From Propionibacterium sp. (GTDB lineage: Bacteria; Actinomycetota; Actinomycetes; Propionibacteriales; Propionibacteriaceae), in NCBI GenBank assembly GCA_012517405.1, contig JAAYVB010000001.1:62001-126000 (forward strand): a stretch of 64,000 bases of DNA, written 5' to 3'. The stretch's first letter is position 1. Every line of letters begins with the position of its first letter. Below, piece by piece: positions 54,409 to 62,530 of the stretch. Below the pieces are notes generated by a model that ran no database searches, was not told the origin of the DNA, and saw only the letters and a list, made by a program, of their open reading frames with translations. Both the position numbers and the translations under genes were made by a program.

Positions 54409-56097
54409 TCAGACCGCGATCACCACGGGCACGATCATCGGACGCTTGCGGTAGGTGCGCGAGACCCAGCGTCCGATCACCCGGCGCACCAGCTGCTGCA
54501 GCCGATGCGGATCGTCCACGCCTTCTTCCAGGGCATCGTTCAGCGCACCCCGGATGTCCTCGGTGATGGAATCGAAGATCGTCGGATCCTCCAGGAACCC
54601 CCGGGCGTTGATATCGGGTCCGGCGACGATGGTCTGGGAGCGCAGATCGACGGCCGCGATGACCGAGATGAAGCCTTCCTCACCGAGAATCCGGCGGTCG
54701 GTCAGCGAAGTCTCGGTGACATCGCCGACGGTCGTGCCGTCCACGAAGATATAGGACGCGTCCACCCGCCCGGTGCGCCTGGCATGACCATCGGCCAGGT
54801 CGATGACGTCGCCGTCCTCGGCCACGATCGTGTGATCGGCGGGGATCCCCGTCGCCTGAGCAAGCTTGGCGTTGGCCACCAGGTGCCGGGCCTCGCCATG
54901 AACCGGCAGCGCATTGCGCGGCTTGACGACGTTGTAGGTGTAGAGCAGTTCACCTGCGCTGGCGTGCCCCGAGGTGTGGACGAGCGCATTGCCCTTGTGC
55001 ACCACCGTCATGCCCAGCCTGGTCAGCCCGTTGATCACCCGGTAGACCGCGTTCTCGTTACCCGGAATCAGCGAGGACGCCAGCAGCACCGTGTCGCCGG
55101 AGCCGACCTGGACGATCGGGTGTTCCCGATTGGCCATCCGCGCCAGAGCCGAGAGCGGCTCACCCTGTGAACCGGTCGAGATGACCACCACCTGGTCTTC
55201 GGGGTATTGCTCGATGTCGTTCAGCTCGATCAGCGTGCCGCCGGGCACCTTCAGGTAGCCGAGTTCTTGCGCAGTGGTCATATTGCGAACCATGGAGCGC
55301 CCGACATAGACCACCTTGCGGCCATGCCGCACGGCCAGATTGAGGATCTGCTGCACACGGTGCACGTGCGAGGCGAAGCAGGCCACCACGAGTTTCTGGG
55401 GAGCCTGGCCGAAGACCCGCTCCAGTGCGGGCTCGATGTCCTTCTCGGGAAGGGTGAAGCCGGCCACATCGGCGTTGGTGGAGTCGGCCATCAGCAGGTC
55501 GACCCCCCGCTCATCACTGGACAGCCGCGCGAACCCGCGCAGGTCAGTGATCCGCTTGTCGAGCGGCAGCTGATCCATCTTGAAGTCGCCGGTATGCAAC
55601 ACCACGCCGGCGCTGGTCTTGATCGCGACGGCCAGCGCATCCGGGATCGAATGGTTGACCGCGAAGAACTCCAGCTCGAACGGGCCGGCGACCACCGTGT
55701 CACCCTCGACCACCTGGTGATACATGGCGGTATCGCGCAGCCGGTGTTCGCGCAGCTTGCCGTCCACGAACGCCAAGGTCAGCTTGCTGCCGTAAAGCGG
55801 GATGTCCTGGCGGCGGCGCAGCAGGTAGGGCACCGCGCCGATGTGATCCTCGTGGCCGTGGGTGAGCACGAGGCCGACGATGTCGTCCAGCCGATCGTCG
55901 AGGTAATCCAGCCCGGGCAGGATCAGATCGACGCCGGGCTGGTCGTCCTCGGGGAACAGGACCCCACAGTCCACCACCAGCAGTTTGCCGTTGATCTCGA
56001 AGACGGTCATGTTTCGGCCGATGTCGCCGAGCCCACCGAGTGGGATGATGCGCAAGGTGTCGGGGGCCAGCCTGGGCGGCGTCTGAAGTGCACTCAT
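54409..56097 (-). CDS. rnj: Ribonuclease J
   Basis: 562 residues. Metallo-beta-lactamase core with THGHEDHIGAVPYLL, HTGDFKMDQLPLD, and the beta-CASP motifs ADSTNADVAGFTLPE, VACFASHVHRVQQ and VISTGSQGEPLSAL; the C-terminal Zn ligand lies in HTSGHASAGEL. The last ~120 residues form the RNase J C-terminal domain. It has 5' exonuclease and endonuclease activity in mRNA turnover and rRNA maturation. Divergent from the cobalamin riboswitch. Confidence 0.93.
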   Translation of the reverse strand: MSALQTPPRLAPDTLRIIPLGGLGDIGRNMTVFEINGKLLVVDCGVLFPEDDQPGVDLILPGLDYLDDRLDDIVGLVLTHGHEDHIGAVPYLLRRRQDIPLYGSKLTLAFVDGKLREHRLRDTAMYHQVVEGDTVVAGPFELEFFAVNHSIPDALAVAIKTSAGVVLHTGDFKMDQLPLDKRITDLRGFARLSSDERGVDLLMADSTNADVAGFTLPEKDIEPALERVFGQAPQKLVVACFASHVHRVQQILNLAVRHGRKVVYVGRSMVRNMTTAQELGYLKVPGGTLIELNDIEQYPEDQVVVISTGSQGEPLSALARMANREHPIVQVGSGDTVLLASSLIPGNENAVYRVINGLTRLGMTVVHKGNALVHTSGHASAGELLYTYNVVKPRNALPVHGEARHLVANAKLAQATGIPADHTIVAEDGDVIDLADGHARRTGRVDASYIFVDGTTVGDVTETSLTDRRILGEEGFISVIAAVDLRSQTIVAGPDINARGFLEDPTIFDSITEDIRGALNDALEEGVDDPHRLQQLVRRVIGRWVSRTYRKRPMIVPVVIAV

Positions 56098-56199
56098 ATC
56101 GCGGCAATCCTAACCGGACGCCCCCCTCGTTCCTGCATTCCGGCGCGAATTGACAGTGCAACAGAAGGCGGATTCTGCCGCCGATGATAAACTGAAGCT

Positions 56200-56345
56200 G
56201 CTTTCACGCCCGTGAAAGTGTCGTGGGTCGCAGTGAAATCCGGTGAGAGTCCGGTGCTGTGCCGCAACTGTGAAGCCGATACTTTCGGACAAGCCAGGAC
56301 ATCTGTCCACGACCACGTTCTGTTCCTCGGACGAAGGACGGTTCG
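56200..56345 (+). promoter_or_regulatory. Cobalamin (B12) riboswitch
   Basis: AGTGAAATCCGGTGAGAGTC then CGGTGCTGTGCCGCAACTGT matches the conserved B12-box core (GGTG-AGTCCGG-GCTG-CGCAACTGTGA), followed by AAGCCAGGACATC, the usual second conserved element. It lies about 70 bases before the GTG start of the btuF-like gene and should turn down the importer when cobalamin is abundant. Confidence 0.9.
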
Positions 56346-56416
56346 TGCGTCAGGGTCTCGCCCACCCGGCTCGCCCGACTGCCTCGTCCTCCGTCAGAAA
56401 CCGGAGGATTCCCGCT

Positions 56417-57385
56417 GTGACTCATTCTTCTTCTGCGCGATCACCGCGTGCCATCGTCGGCGCGTTACTGCTCGCGGCCACGCTGGCGGCGTGCGGAGCG
56501 CCGAACGATTCGGCCTCGTCCCAGCCCGCCCAAAGCCCCGGCGCGTCCGGATTCCCCGTCGACGTGGTCAGCGGTGCCACCGGGTCGACCGACACGATTA
56601 CTGTCGACCAGCGTCCGGAGGCGATCGTCTCGCTCAGCCCCACGGCGACCGAGTCGCTGTTCGCCATCGACGCCGGCGCCCAGGTCGTCGCTGTGGACGA
56701 CCAGTCGAACTATCCCGCCGAGGCTCCCGTCACGCAGCTGTCGGGATACACGCCCAACGTCGAGGCGATCCTCAACTACTCCCCCGATCTGGTCATCACG
56801 GCGATGCCCGATCCCGACACCGTCGCCAGTCTGGCAGCCGCGGGCGTCCCCACTCTGGCGTTGCCCCCTGCGAGCACCCTGGACGAGGCCTACGATCAGC
56901 TCGCCCGTCTCGGCCAGGCCACCGGCAATACCGATCAGGCCGCAGCACTCGTGGCGGACATGAAGTCCCGGATCGAACAGGCCGTGTCTGCCGCTCCCGA
57001 CCTGAGCGGTGTCAGCTACTTCCACGAGTTGGACCCAACGTTGTACACCGTGTCCAGCAGCAGTTTCATCGGCGAGATCTACGGGCTGTTCGGCATGAAG
57101 AGCATCGCGGACGCCGCCCCGGGCGGTGACGCATTCCCCCAGCTGTCCGAGGAGTTCGTGGTCGATGCCAACCCCGATGTGATCCTGCTTGCGGACGCCC
57201 AATGCTGTGGGGTCACTCCCGAATCGGTCGCCCAGCGTCCCGGCTGGGCCGAGGTGCGCGCCGTCCAGCAGAACCAGGTCTTCGTCCTGAACGCCGATAT
57301 CGTCAGCCGCTGGGGTCCGCGCGTCGTCGACTTCGTTGAGTCCATCTCCTCCTACGCATCCCAGCTGAATCTCGAACACGCATGA
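56417..57385 (+). CDS. btuF: Cobalamin/metal-chelate ABC transporter substrate-binding lipoprotein
   Basis: 322 residues from GTG 56417 after GGAGG (spacing 9). Signal with lipobox LAAC, then a Ser/Ala/Gly spacer. The helical-backbone binding fold is seen in RPEAIVSLSPTATESLFAID, LSGYTPNVEAILNYSPDLVI and HELDPTLYTVSSSSFIGEIY. Cobalamin as ligand is inferred from the riboswitch upstream; siderophore-type proteins share the fold. Its stop overlaps the permease start. Confidence 0.85.
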   Translation: MTHSSSARSPRAIVGALLLAATLAACGAPNDSASSQPAQSPGASGFPVDVVSGATGSTDTITVDQRPEAIVSLSPTATESLFAIDAGAQVVAVDDQSNYPAEAPVTQLSGYTPNVEAILNYSPDLVITAMPDPDTVASLAAAGVPTLALPPASTLDEAYDQLARLGQATGNTDQAAALVADMKSRIEQAVSAAPDLSGVSYFHELDPTLYTVSSSSFIGEIYGLFGMKSIADAAPGGDAFPQLSEEFVVDANPDVILLADAQCCGVTPESVAQRPGWAEVRAVQQNQVFVLNADIVSRWGPRVVDFVESISSYASQLNLEHA

Positions 57386-58479
57386 CCACCACGCGTACCG
57401 CAGGAACGGTGACGGGCACGATGCCCAGCACCGCTCCTGCGGTCGTGCCAAGCGCCCCACGCCGGGCTCGGCGGGCCCTGCGCTGGGTGCTCGCCGTCGT
57501 CGTCCTGCTGGCAGCTCTGCTTGCCGGCGCCCTGGTTGGGCCGGCCGGGCTGACTCCGGCAAGCGTGCTGGCCGAATTGGCCAACGCACTGCCCGGCGTC
57601 GACATCGATTCCGGGCTGACGACTCAGCAGCAGGCCATCTTGTGGCAGATCCGACTTCCCCGGGTGATACTCGGCAGCATCGTCGGCGCCACGCTGGCCG
57701 TTTCGGGCGCCGCCTACCAGGGCGTCTTCCGCAACCCACTCGCTGACCCCTACCTGCTGGGTGTTTCGGCCGGTGCCGGGCTGGGCGCCACCATCGCGAT
57801 CACCGCCGGTGGCGGCATCGGCGCATTCGGCGTGCCGGCATTCGCCTTTGCGGGTGGCCTGCTGGCCGTCGGCGCCACCTATGCGCTGGGCGCAACGGTC
57901 GGCGGCGGGCGAACCTCGACGGTCATCATCTTGGCCGGTGTGGCAGTGGCGGCCTTCTTCAGTGCCATTCAGACCTTCGTCCAGCAGCGATTCGACGATT
58001 CGCTGCTCGCCGTCTACACCTGGATCCTCGGCCGTCTCAGCACCAACGGCTGGTCGGATATCGTCACGATCGCGCCCTACGTCGTGCTCAGCTGGGTCGT
58101 CTTGCTGTTGCATCGCCGGGTCCTGGACGTTCTGGCGCTCGGCGACGTCGAGGCCGCCAGCCTGGGCATCAATGTCCCCCGGGTGCGGCTCGTTCTCGTC
58201 CTCACTGCGACCTTGGGCACCACCGCAGTAGTCTCGGTGAGCGGCCTGATCGGCTTCGTCGGAATCGTGGTCCCGCACGCGATGCGGCTGATCTTCGGCA
58301 GCTCATATCGGCTGCTGCTGCCGCTGTCCATGCTGTTCGGCGCGGCATTCCTGGTACTGACCGACGTCGCGGCCCGCAGCCTGATCGCACCCGCCGAGTT
58401 GCCCATCGGCGTGGTGACGGCTCTGCTGGGCGCACCTTTCTTCCTGGTCGTGCTGCGCCGCGGAAGGGCGATCTCGTGA
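57382..58479 (+). CDS. btuC: BtuC/FecCD-type ABC transporter permease
   Basis: 365 residues with an N-terminal extension of about 35 aa before the first helix (ALRWVLAVVVLLAALLAGAL). FecCD signatures RLPRVILGSIVGATLAVSGA, NPLADPYLLGVSAGAGLGAT and VSGLIGFVGIVVPHAMRLIF are present. About ten membrane helices. Overlaps the neighbours by four bases on both sides. Confidence 0.9.
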   Translation: MTTTRTAGTVTGTMPSTAPAVVPSAPRRARRALRWVLAVVVLLAALLAGALVGPAGLTPASVLAELANALPGVDIDSGLTTQQQAILWQIRLPRVILGSIVGATLAVSGAAYQGVFRNPLADPYLLGVSAGAGLGATIAITAGGGIGAFGVPAFAFAGGLLAVGATYALGATVGGGRTSTVIILAGVAVAAFFSAIQTFVQQRFDDSLLAVYTWILGRLSTNGWSDIVTIAPYVVLSWVVLLLHRRVLDVLALGDVEAASLGINVPRVRLVLVLTATLGTTAVVSVSGLIGFVGIVVPHAMRLIFGSSYRLLLPLSMLFGAAFLVLTDVAARSLIAPAELPIGVVTALLGAPFFLVVLRRGRAIS

Positions 58480-59255
58480 GCATCCTGGAATGCCGCGACC
58501 TGTGCATCACCCGCGGCCAGGCGCAGGTGGTGAGCGACCTGACGCTGAGCGTCCGGCAAGGGGAATGGCTGGCGGTGGTCGGCCCCAACGGTGCGGGCAA
58601 GACCTCGCTGCTGCATGCGATCGCCGGTCTCATCCCCTTGTCCGGCGAGCTCCGGCTGGCCGGCCAGAATCCGGCGACGCTCACCCGCCGCCAGTACGCG
58701 CGTGTCGTCGCGCTGATGCCTCAGCAACCTGCCGTGCCGGCGGGCATGAGCGTGCGCGACCTGATCGCGTTGGGACGAACCCCCTTTCTGCACCGCTTCG
58801 GCACCGAGTCATCCGACGACCGGGAGGCCGTGGACACCGAGATCATCCGGCTGGGCCTGACCGAACTGGCCGACCGTCCGGTCGATCAACTCTCGGGAGG
58901 GGAGTTGCAGCGAGTGATCCTCGCCCGTGCGCTGGTTCAACAACCGCGCCTGCTGCTGCTGGACGAGCCCACCAGCGCGTTGGACATCGGTCACCAGCAG
59001 ACCGTCTTGGAGCTGGTGGATCAGCTGCGCCGAGAGCGCGGGATCACGGTGCTCGCCGCCATGCACGACCTCACGCTGGCCGCGCAGTATGCCGACCAGA
59101 TGCTGCTGGTGGAGCGGGGACGCCTGGTCGACAGCGGTCGGCCCAGCGATGTGCTTCAGTCGGTTCAGCTCAATCGCACCTATGGCGCCAGAGTCGAGGT
59201 ACTGGCGCGCGACAGCGGGCCGGCGGTCATCCCGGTCCGCCCCAACCGGGCCTGA
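58476..59255 (+). CDS. btuD: BtuD/FecE-type ABC transporter ATP-binding protein
   Basis: 259 residues. Walker A VVGPNGAGKTSLLHAIAGLI, Q-loop MPQQPAV, signature QLSGGELQRVILARALVQQP, Walker B LLLLDEPTSALDIGHQ, and the switch His in AAMHDLTL. Third gene of the riboswitch-controlled importer. Confidence 0.92.
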   Translation: MSILECRDLCITRGQAQVVSDLTLSVRQGEWLAVVGPNGAGKTSLLHAIAGLIPLSGELRLAGQNPATLTRRQYARVVALMPQQPAVPAGMSVRDLIALGRTPFLHRFGTESSDDREAVDTEIIRLGLTELADRPVDQLSGGELQRVILARALVQQPRLLLLDEPTSALDIGHQQTVLELVDQLRRERGITVLAAMHDLTLAAQYADQMLLVERGRLVDSGRPSDVLQSVQLNRTYGARVEVLARDSGPAVIPVRPNRA

Positions 59256-59279
59256 GACGACAGCTCCTAGGATGGCGGG

Positions 59280-59816
59280 GTGACTCATGAATTGCACCCC
59301 GACAGCGTCCGGCTGGCGATGCCTGCTGAGGCCCTCGGTATCGTCGAGGTCCAGCGGGCTTGGCTGGCCGGCCAACCCCGGTTGGCCGCCGTCTTGGATG
59401 AGCTGGACGCCGAAACGATGGCCCAGGCCTGGGTCAGCGCGATTCTGCGTCCACCGCTGGCCACCTATCGGGTGCTGGTCGCGCTCGACCAGTCGAACGC
59501 GATCGTCGGTTTCGCTGCCGTGGGGCCCAGCGATGATCCCGATGCCGAACCGACCGATGCAGTGGTCGCCCAGTTCTGCATCCACCCCGATGCGCTGGGC
59601 CAGGGTCACGAGGACCGACTGATGCACGCGATCGCCGACACGCTACGGGCCGATGGCTTCGCGCGGGCGACCTGGTGGGCGAACGCCGATGATGACTCGA
59701 CCCGTGAGCTGCTGGACGCGTCCGGCTGGGCACCCGATGGCGCTCATCAAGAGATCGGCGACGAGGACGATCACGTTCGCATCAAACAGGTGCGACTGCA
59801 CACCGCACTGGTCTAG
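59280..59816 (+). CDS. GNAT-type N-acetyltransferase
   Basis: 178 residues from GTG 59280. The acetyl-CoA-binding region is QFCIHPDALGQGHEDRLMHA with the Gln/Gly-x-Gly loop in altered form (GQGHED), then TLRADGFARATWWANADDDS. The substrate is unknown. It begins 24 bp after the btuD stop and may be carried on the same transcript. Confidence 0.7.
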   Translation: MTHELHPDSVRLAMPAEALGIVEVQRAWLAGQPRLAAVLDELDAETMAQAWVSAILRPPLATYRVLVALDQSNAIVGFAAVGPSDDPDAEPTDAVVAQFCIHPDALGQGHEDRLMHAIADTLRADGFARATWWANADDDSTRELLDASGWAPDGAHQEIGDEDDHVRIKQVRLHTALV

Positions 59817-59843
59817 TCGTCTCTGGTTCGCCGGTGTGCCCGC

Positions 59844-60539
59844 TCACATGAAATCGCCGACCGCCACGTTCTGGCCGGTCAGCCGCACGCTGATGGTATC
59901 TGCACCGATGCTGAGGCCCTGATAACTCAGCCCGGCTGGGGTGGGCAGCTGCAGGTCCGGGGCCAGCTGGTCGAGAGCCAGCTGAACGATGGTGGACGGC
60001 AGCGGCAGGGTGTAGTCGGCCAGCGCGACGCTGGGATTGTCGAGCACCAGGGCACCGTCGGCCTGCAGCGACAGTTCGGCCTGAAGCTCGATCGGGATGA
60101 CTCTTTGCATGATCTCCACCGAGGTTTTCGCCGAAATGCGGTCATCGTGCACGCGACTTATCGGGAAGCCGAGCAGCACGCTCAGTTGATTCCAGGTGAT
60201 GGAGGCTGTGGCGTCCAACCGTTCTGCATTGGCCCGACCGAGGTCGTCGATCGGACTCAGCCCGGTCACCGCGATGTCGACGCGTTCGACGGTCGCCTTC
60301 CTGGCCTCGTTGGCGACTTCTGCGTCCACCACGCTCACCTGAGCGTCCGGCAGCCTCTTGGTGAGGCCGACCAGGGCAAACGGCCAGCCGCCCAGCCGGA
60401 CATCCGCAGCTCCGCCGTGCTGGCTCTCGATCTGCTGACCGATCTGGCTCTCGACGTGAATGCGCAGCAGTTGGTCGCCACCGATGACGGCGGCAGCAAG
60501 AGCGACCACCACCACAACCGCGATCCAGGACCTTTTCAT
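59844..60539 (-). CDS. DUF2993 (LmeA-like) exported protein
   Basis: 231 residues. An N-terminal signal or anchor helix (SWIAVVVVVALAAAVIGGDQ) is followed by a beta-rich region with GGWPFALVGLTKRLPDAQVS. LmeA of mycobacteria acts in mannan elongation of lipoglycans; this function is only suggested by family. Same strand as dapB, 24 bp downstream of its stop. Confidence 0.78.
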   Translation of the reverse strand: MKRSWIAVVVVVALAAAVIGGDQLLRIHVESQIGQQIESQHGGAADVRLGGWPFALVGLTKRLPDAQVSVVDAEVANEARKATVERVDIAVTGLSPIDDLGRANAERLDATASITWNQLSVLLGFPISRVHDDRISAKTSVEIMQRVIPIELQAELSLQADGALVLDNPSVALADYTLPLPSTIVQLALDQLAPDLQLPTPAGLSYQGLSIGADTISVRLTGQNVAVGDFM

Positions 60540-60563
60540 GTGCGGTACCCGACCAGCGCTGGG

Positions 60564-61304
60564 TCAGGCGATGCCGAGAAGATCGTCGATGCCGATGGTC
60601 AGGCCGGGACGCTTCCCCACGGCCCGTACCGCGCCCAGCACACCCGGCATGTAGCTGCTGCGGTGGAAGGAGTCATCTCGAATGGTGAGCATCTCGCCGG
60701 GATTGCCGAAGACGACTTCCTCGTGCGCGAACAGGCCCTGCAACCGCACCGAATGCACGTGGACTCCGTCGACGACGGCGCCGCGGGCACCGTCCAGCTC
60801 CTTGACGGTGGCATCGGGCATCGGCGGGCAATCGGCATCGGCCCGCGCTCCGGCGATCATGTTCGCGGTGGTGATCGCGGTGCCCGAGGGGGCATCCACC
60901 TTGCGAGGATGATGCAACTCGATGACCTCGACGGATTCGAAGAACGGGGCGGCCTTCGCCGCGAAGTGCATCAGCAGCACTGCGGCGATGGAGAAGTTGG
61001 ACGCGATGAGTACGTTGACACCCGGCTTGGCGGCCAGCCAGCCGCGCACCTCGTCATATTTGGCGGGGCTGAAGCCGGTGGTACCGACGACAGCATTGAT
61101 GCCATGATCGATGCACCATTTGATGTTGTCCATCACGGCATCGGGGTGAGTGAAATCGATCACGACCTGCGCTTTTTCGACCTCGGTGCGATCATCGCCG
61201 GCATCGACGCCCGCCACCAGCTGCAGGTCAGCGGCCTCGTCGACCGCCTTGCAGATCTCCCGCCCCATGCGCCCCTTGGCTCCGAAAACCGCCACCTTGA
61301 TCAT
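60564..61304 (-). CDS. dapB: 4-hydroxy-tetrahydrodipicolinate reductase
   Basis: 246 residues. NAD(P) fold MIKVAVFGAKGRMGREICKA, the cap region VVGTTGFSPAKYDEV, and the catalytic HHPRKVDAPSGTAI motif (His-His, Lys). Lysine and meso-diaminopimelate biosynthesis, hence cell-wall precursor supply. Followed by the DUF2993 gene. Confidence 0.95.
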   Translation of the reverse strand: MIKVAVFGAKGRMGREICKAVDEAADLQLVAGVDAGDDRTEVEKAQVVIDFTHPDAVMDNIKWCIDHGINAVVGTTGFSPAKYDEVRGWLAAKPGVNVLIASNFSIAAVLLMHFAAKAAPFFESVEVIELHHPRKVDAPSGTAITTANMIAGARADADCPPMPDATVKELDGARGAVVDGVHVHSVRLQGLFAHEEVVFGNPGEMLTIRDDSFHRSSYMPGVLGAVRAVGKRPGLTIGIDDLLGIA

Positions 61305-61396
61305 CTGCTGCTCACCTCTCGCGTTCGTATGAGTCCAGACTAGAGGATCGGCCCCCAGGTCTTGTATTCGTACGCGTGTTCGATTAAACTGGTGTC

Positions 61397-62464
61397 ATGG
61401 AAGACCCCACCTGCGACCCCAGAAACCTGGTCCCGCCCGCGAGCAGCACCGAGGCGTTCAAAGCCCTCGATCATGCGCATCAGCAGTTGATCGCTGCTGA
61501 GATAGCCGAACTGATCATGATCACCCACGCCGCCGACCTGTGGAGAATCGATGATGATGCCGTCAGTGAGGGCATCGAGCGGCTCATGCAACCCGGACAC
61601 GACGGTACGCCGAAGGTCGGCGAGTTCCTCGCCTTGGAAGTTGGCGCCCTGCTGGGCATGTCACCTCAATCCGCCCTTTTCCACATCGGTGATGCCCTCG
61701 ATCTGCGCCACCGGCATCCGGCGCTATGGACTGCTGTGCTGGCGGGCAAGGTGCGGGTATGGCAGGCAATGAAGATCTGCCGGGAGGCTGCGCACCTGTC
61801 CGCTGCAGCTGTGGCAGAACTCGACAAGACGGTCGCCAACGGGCTGTCGATGATGCCACTCCCGAGGATCATGGCGGCGCTGCCCGGCTGGATCACCGCA
61901 GCCGATGAAGACCTGGCTCGCAAGCGAGCCGCGGCCCAACGGCAAAGCCGCAAGGTTCAGGTCTCCCGAATCGAGGACGGACATGTGACGATCTGGGGCA
62001 AGGTCGACCCCGCCGACGGGATCGCCTTCGATCGTGCGCTGACCGGAATCGCTAAGACCCTGCCGACCCAGCCCGATCCGCTGTTCGGCAGCGACTTGGA
62101 TCGTCGTCGCGCCGCTGCCGTCGGAATCCTGGCGAGACAAGCCTTCGGTCAGGACGCGCTGCCCAGCCACACCCTGGTCGTCCACATCAATGCCGACGAT
62201 CCCGCGCTCAGCCCGGCCATCAGCACCTCTGAGAATGCGCGGGCTGCCACCGAGAACACCGGAACGCCTGCGCCGGCCACCGGCGTCGCGCGGGTCGAAG
62301 GTTGGGGACCATTGCTGACCGAGCGACTCCCCCAGTTCCTGGCGGAGTCGAATGTCATCGTGAAGCCGATCCTGGATCCCGGGCAGCTGCAAGCATCGGA
62401 CTGCTACGAGACTCCCGATCGGATGAGGTTCGCAATCGAACAGCGCAATCGCGTCCAGCGGTAG
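61397..62464 (+). CDS. DUF222 protein lacking the HNH domain
   Basis: 355 residues. The DUF222 part reads HQQLIAAEIAELIMITHAAD, GEFLALEVGALLGMSPQSAL and RHPALWTAVLAGKVRVWQAM. The end YETPDRMRFAIEQRNRVQR stops just where the following HNH nuclease module (usually beginning with FPYGT-type and HLDHT-type residues) should start. No HNH motif occurs in any frame downstream before the terminator, so the nuclease domain is lost. Such genes are often mobile-element-like repeats in actinomycetes. Divergent from dapB. Confidence 0.75.
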   Translation: MEDPTCDPRNLVPPASSTEAFKALDHAHQQLIAAEIAELIMITHAADLWRIDDDAVSEGIERLMQPGHDGTPKVGEFLALEVGALLGMSPQSALFHIGDALDLRHRHPALWTAVLAGKVRVWQAMKICREAAHLSAAAVAELDKTVANGLSMMPLPRIMAALPGWITAADEDLARKRAAAQRQSRKVQVSRIEDGHVTIWGKVDPADGIAFDRALTGIAKTLPTQPDPLFGSDLDRRRAAAVGILARQAFGQDALPSHTLVVHINADDPALSPAISTSENARAATENTGTPAPATGVARVEGWGPLLTERLPQFLAESNVIVKPILDPGQLQASDCYETPDRMRFAIEQRNRVQR

Positions 62465-62471
62465 GGAGAAG

Positions 62472-62506
62472 CGGCGGCCCGCAAGCGCAATGCCTGCGGG
62501 CCGCCG
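62472..62506. terminator. Bidirectional terminator between DUF222 gene and pnp
   Basis: A perfect 12-bp stem CGGCGGCCCGCA / TGCGGGCCGCCG with an 11-base loop. It lies 8 bases after the DUF222 stop and 25 bases after the pnp stop on the other strand, between convergent genes. Confidence 0.7.
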
Positions 62507-62530
62507 TTCGGTAACTCAGAGGAAGCGAGC

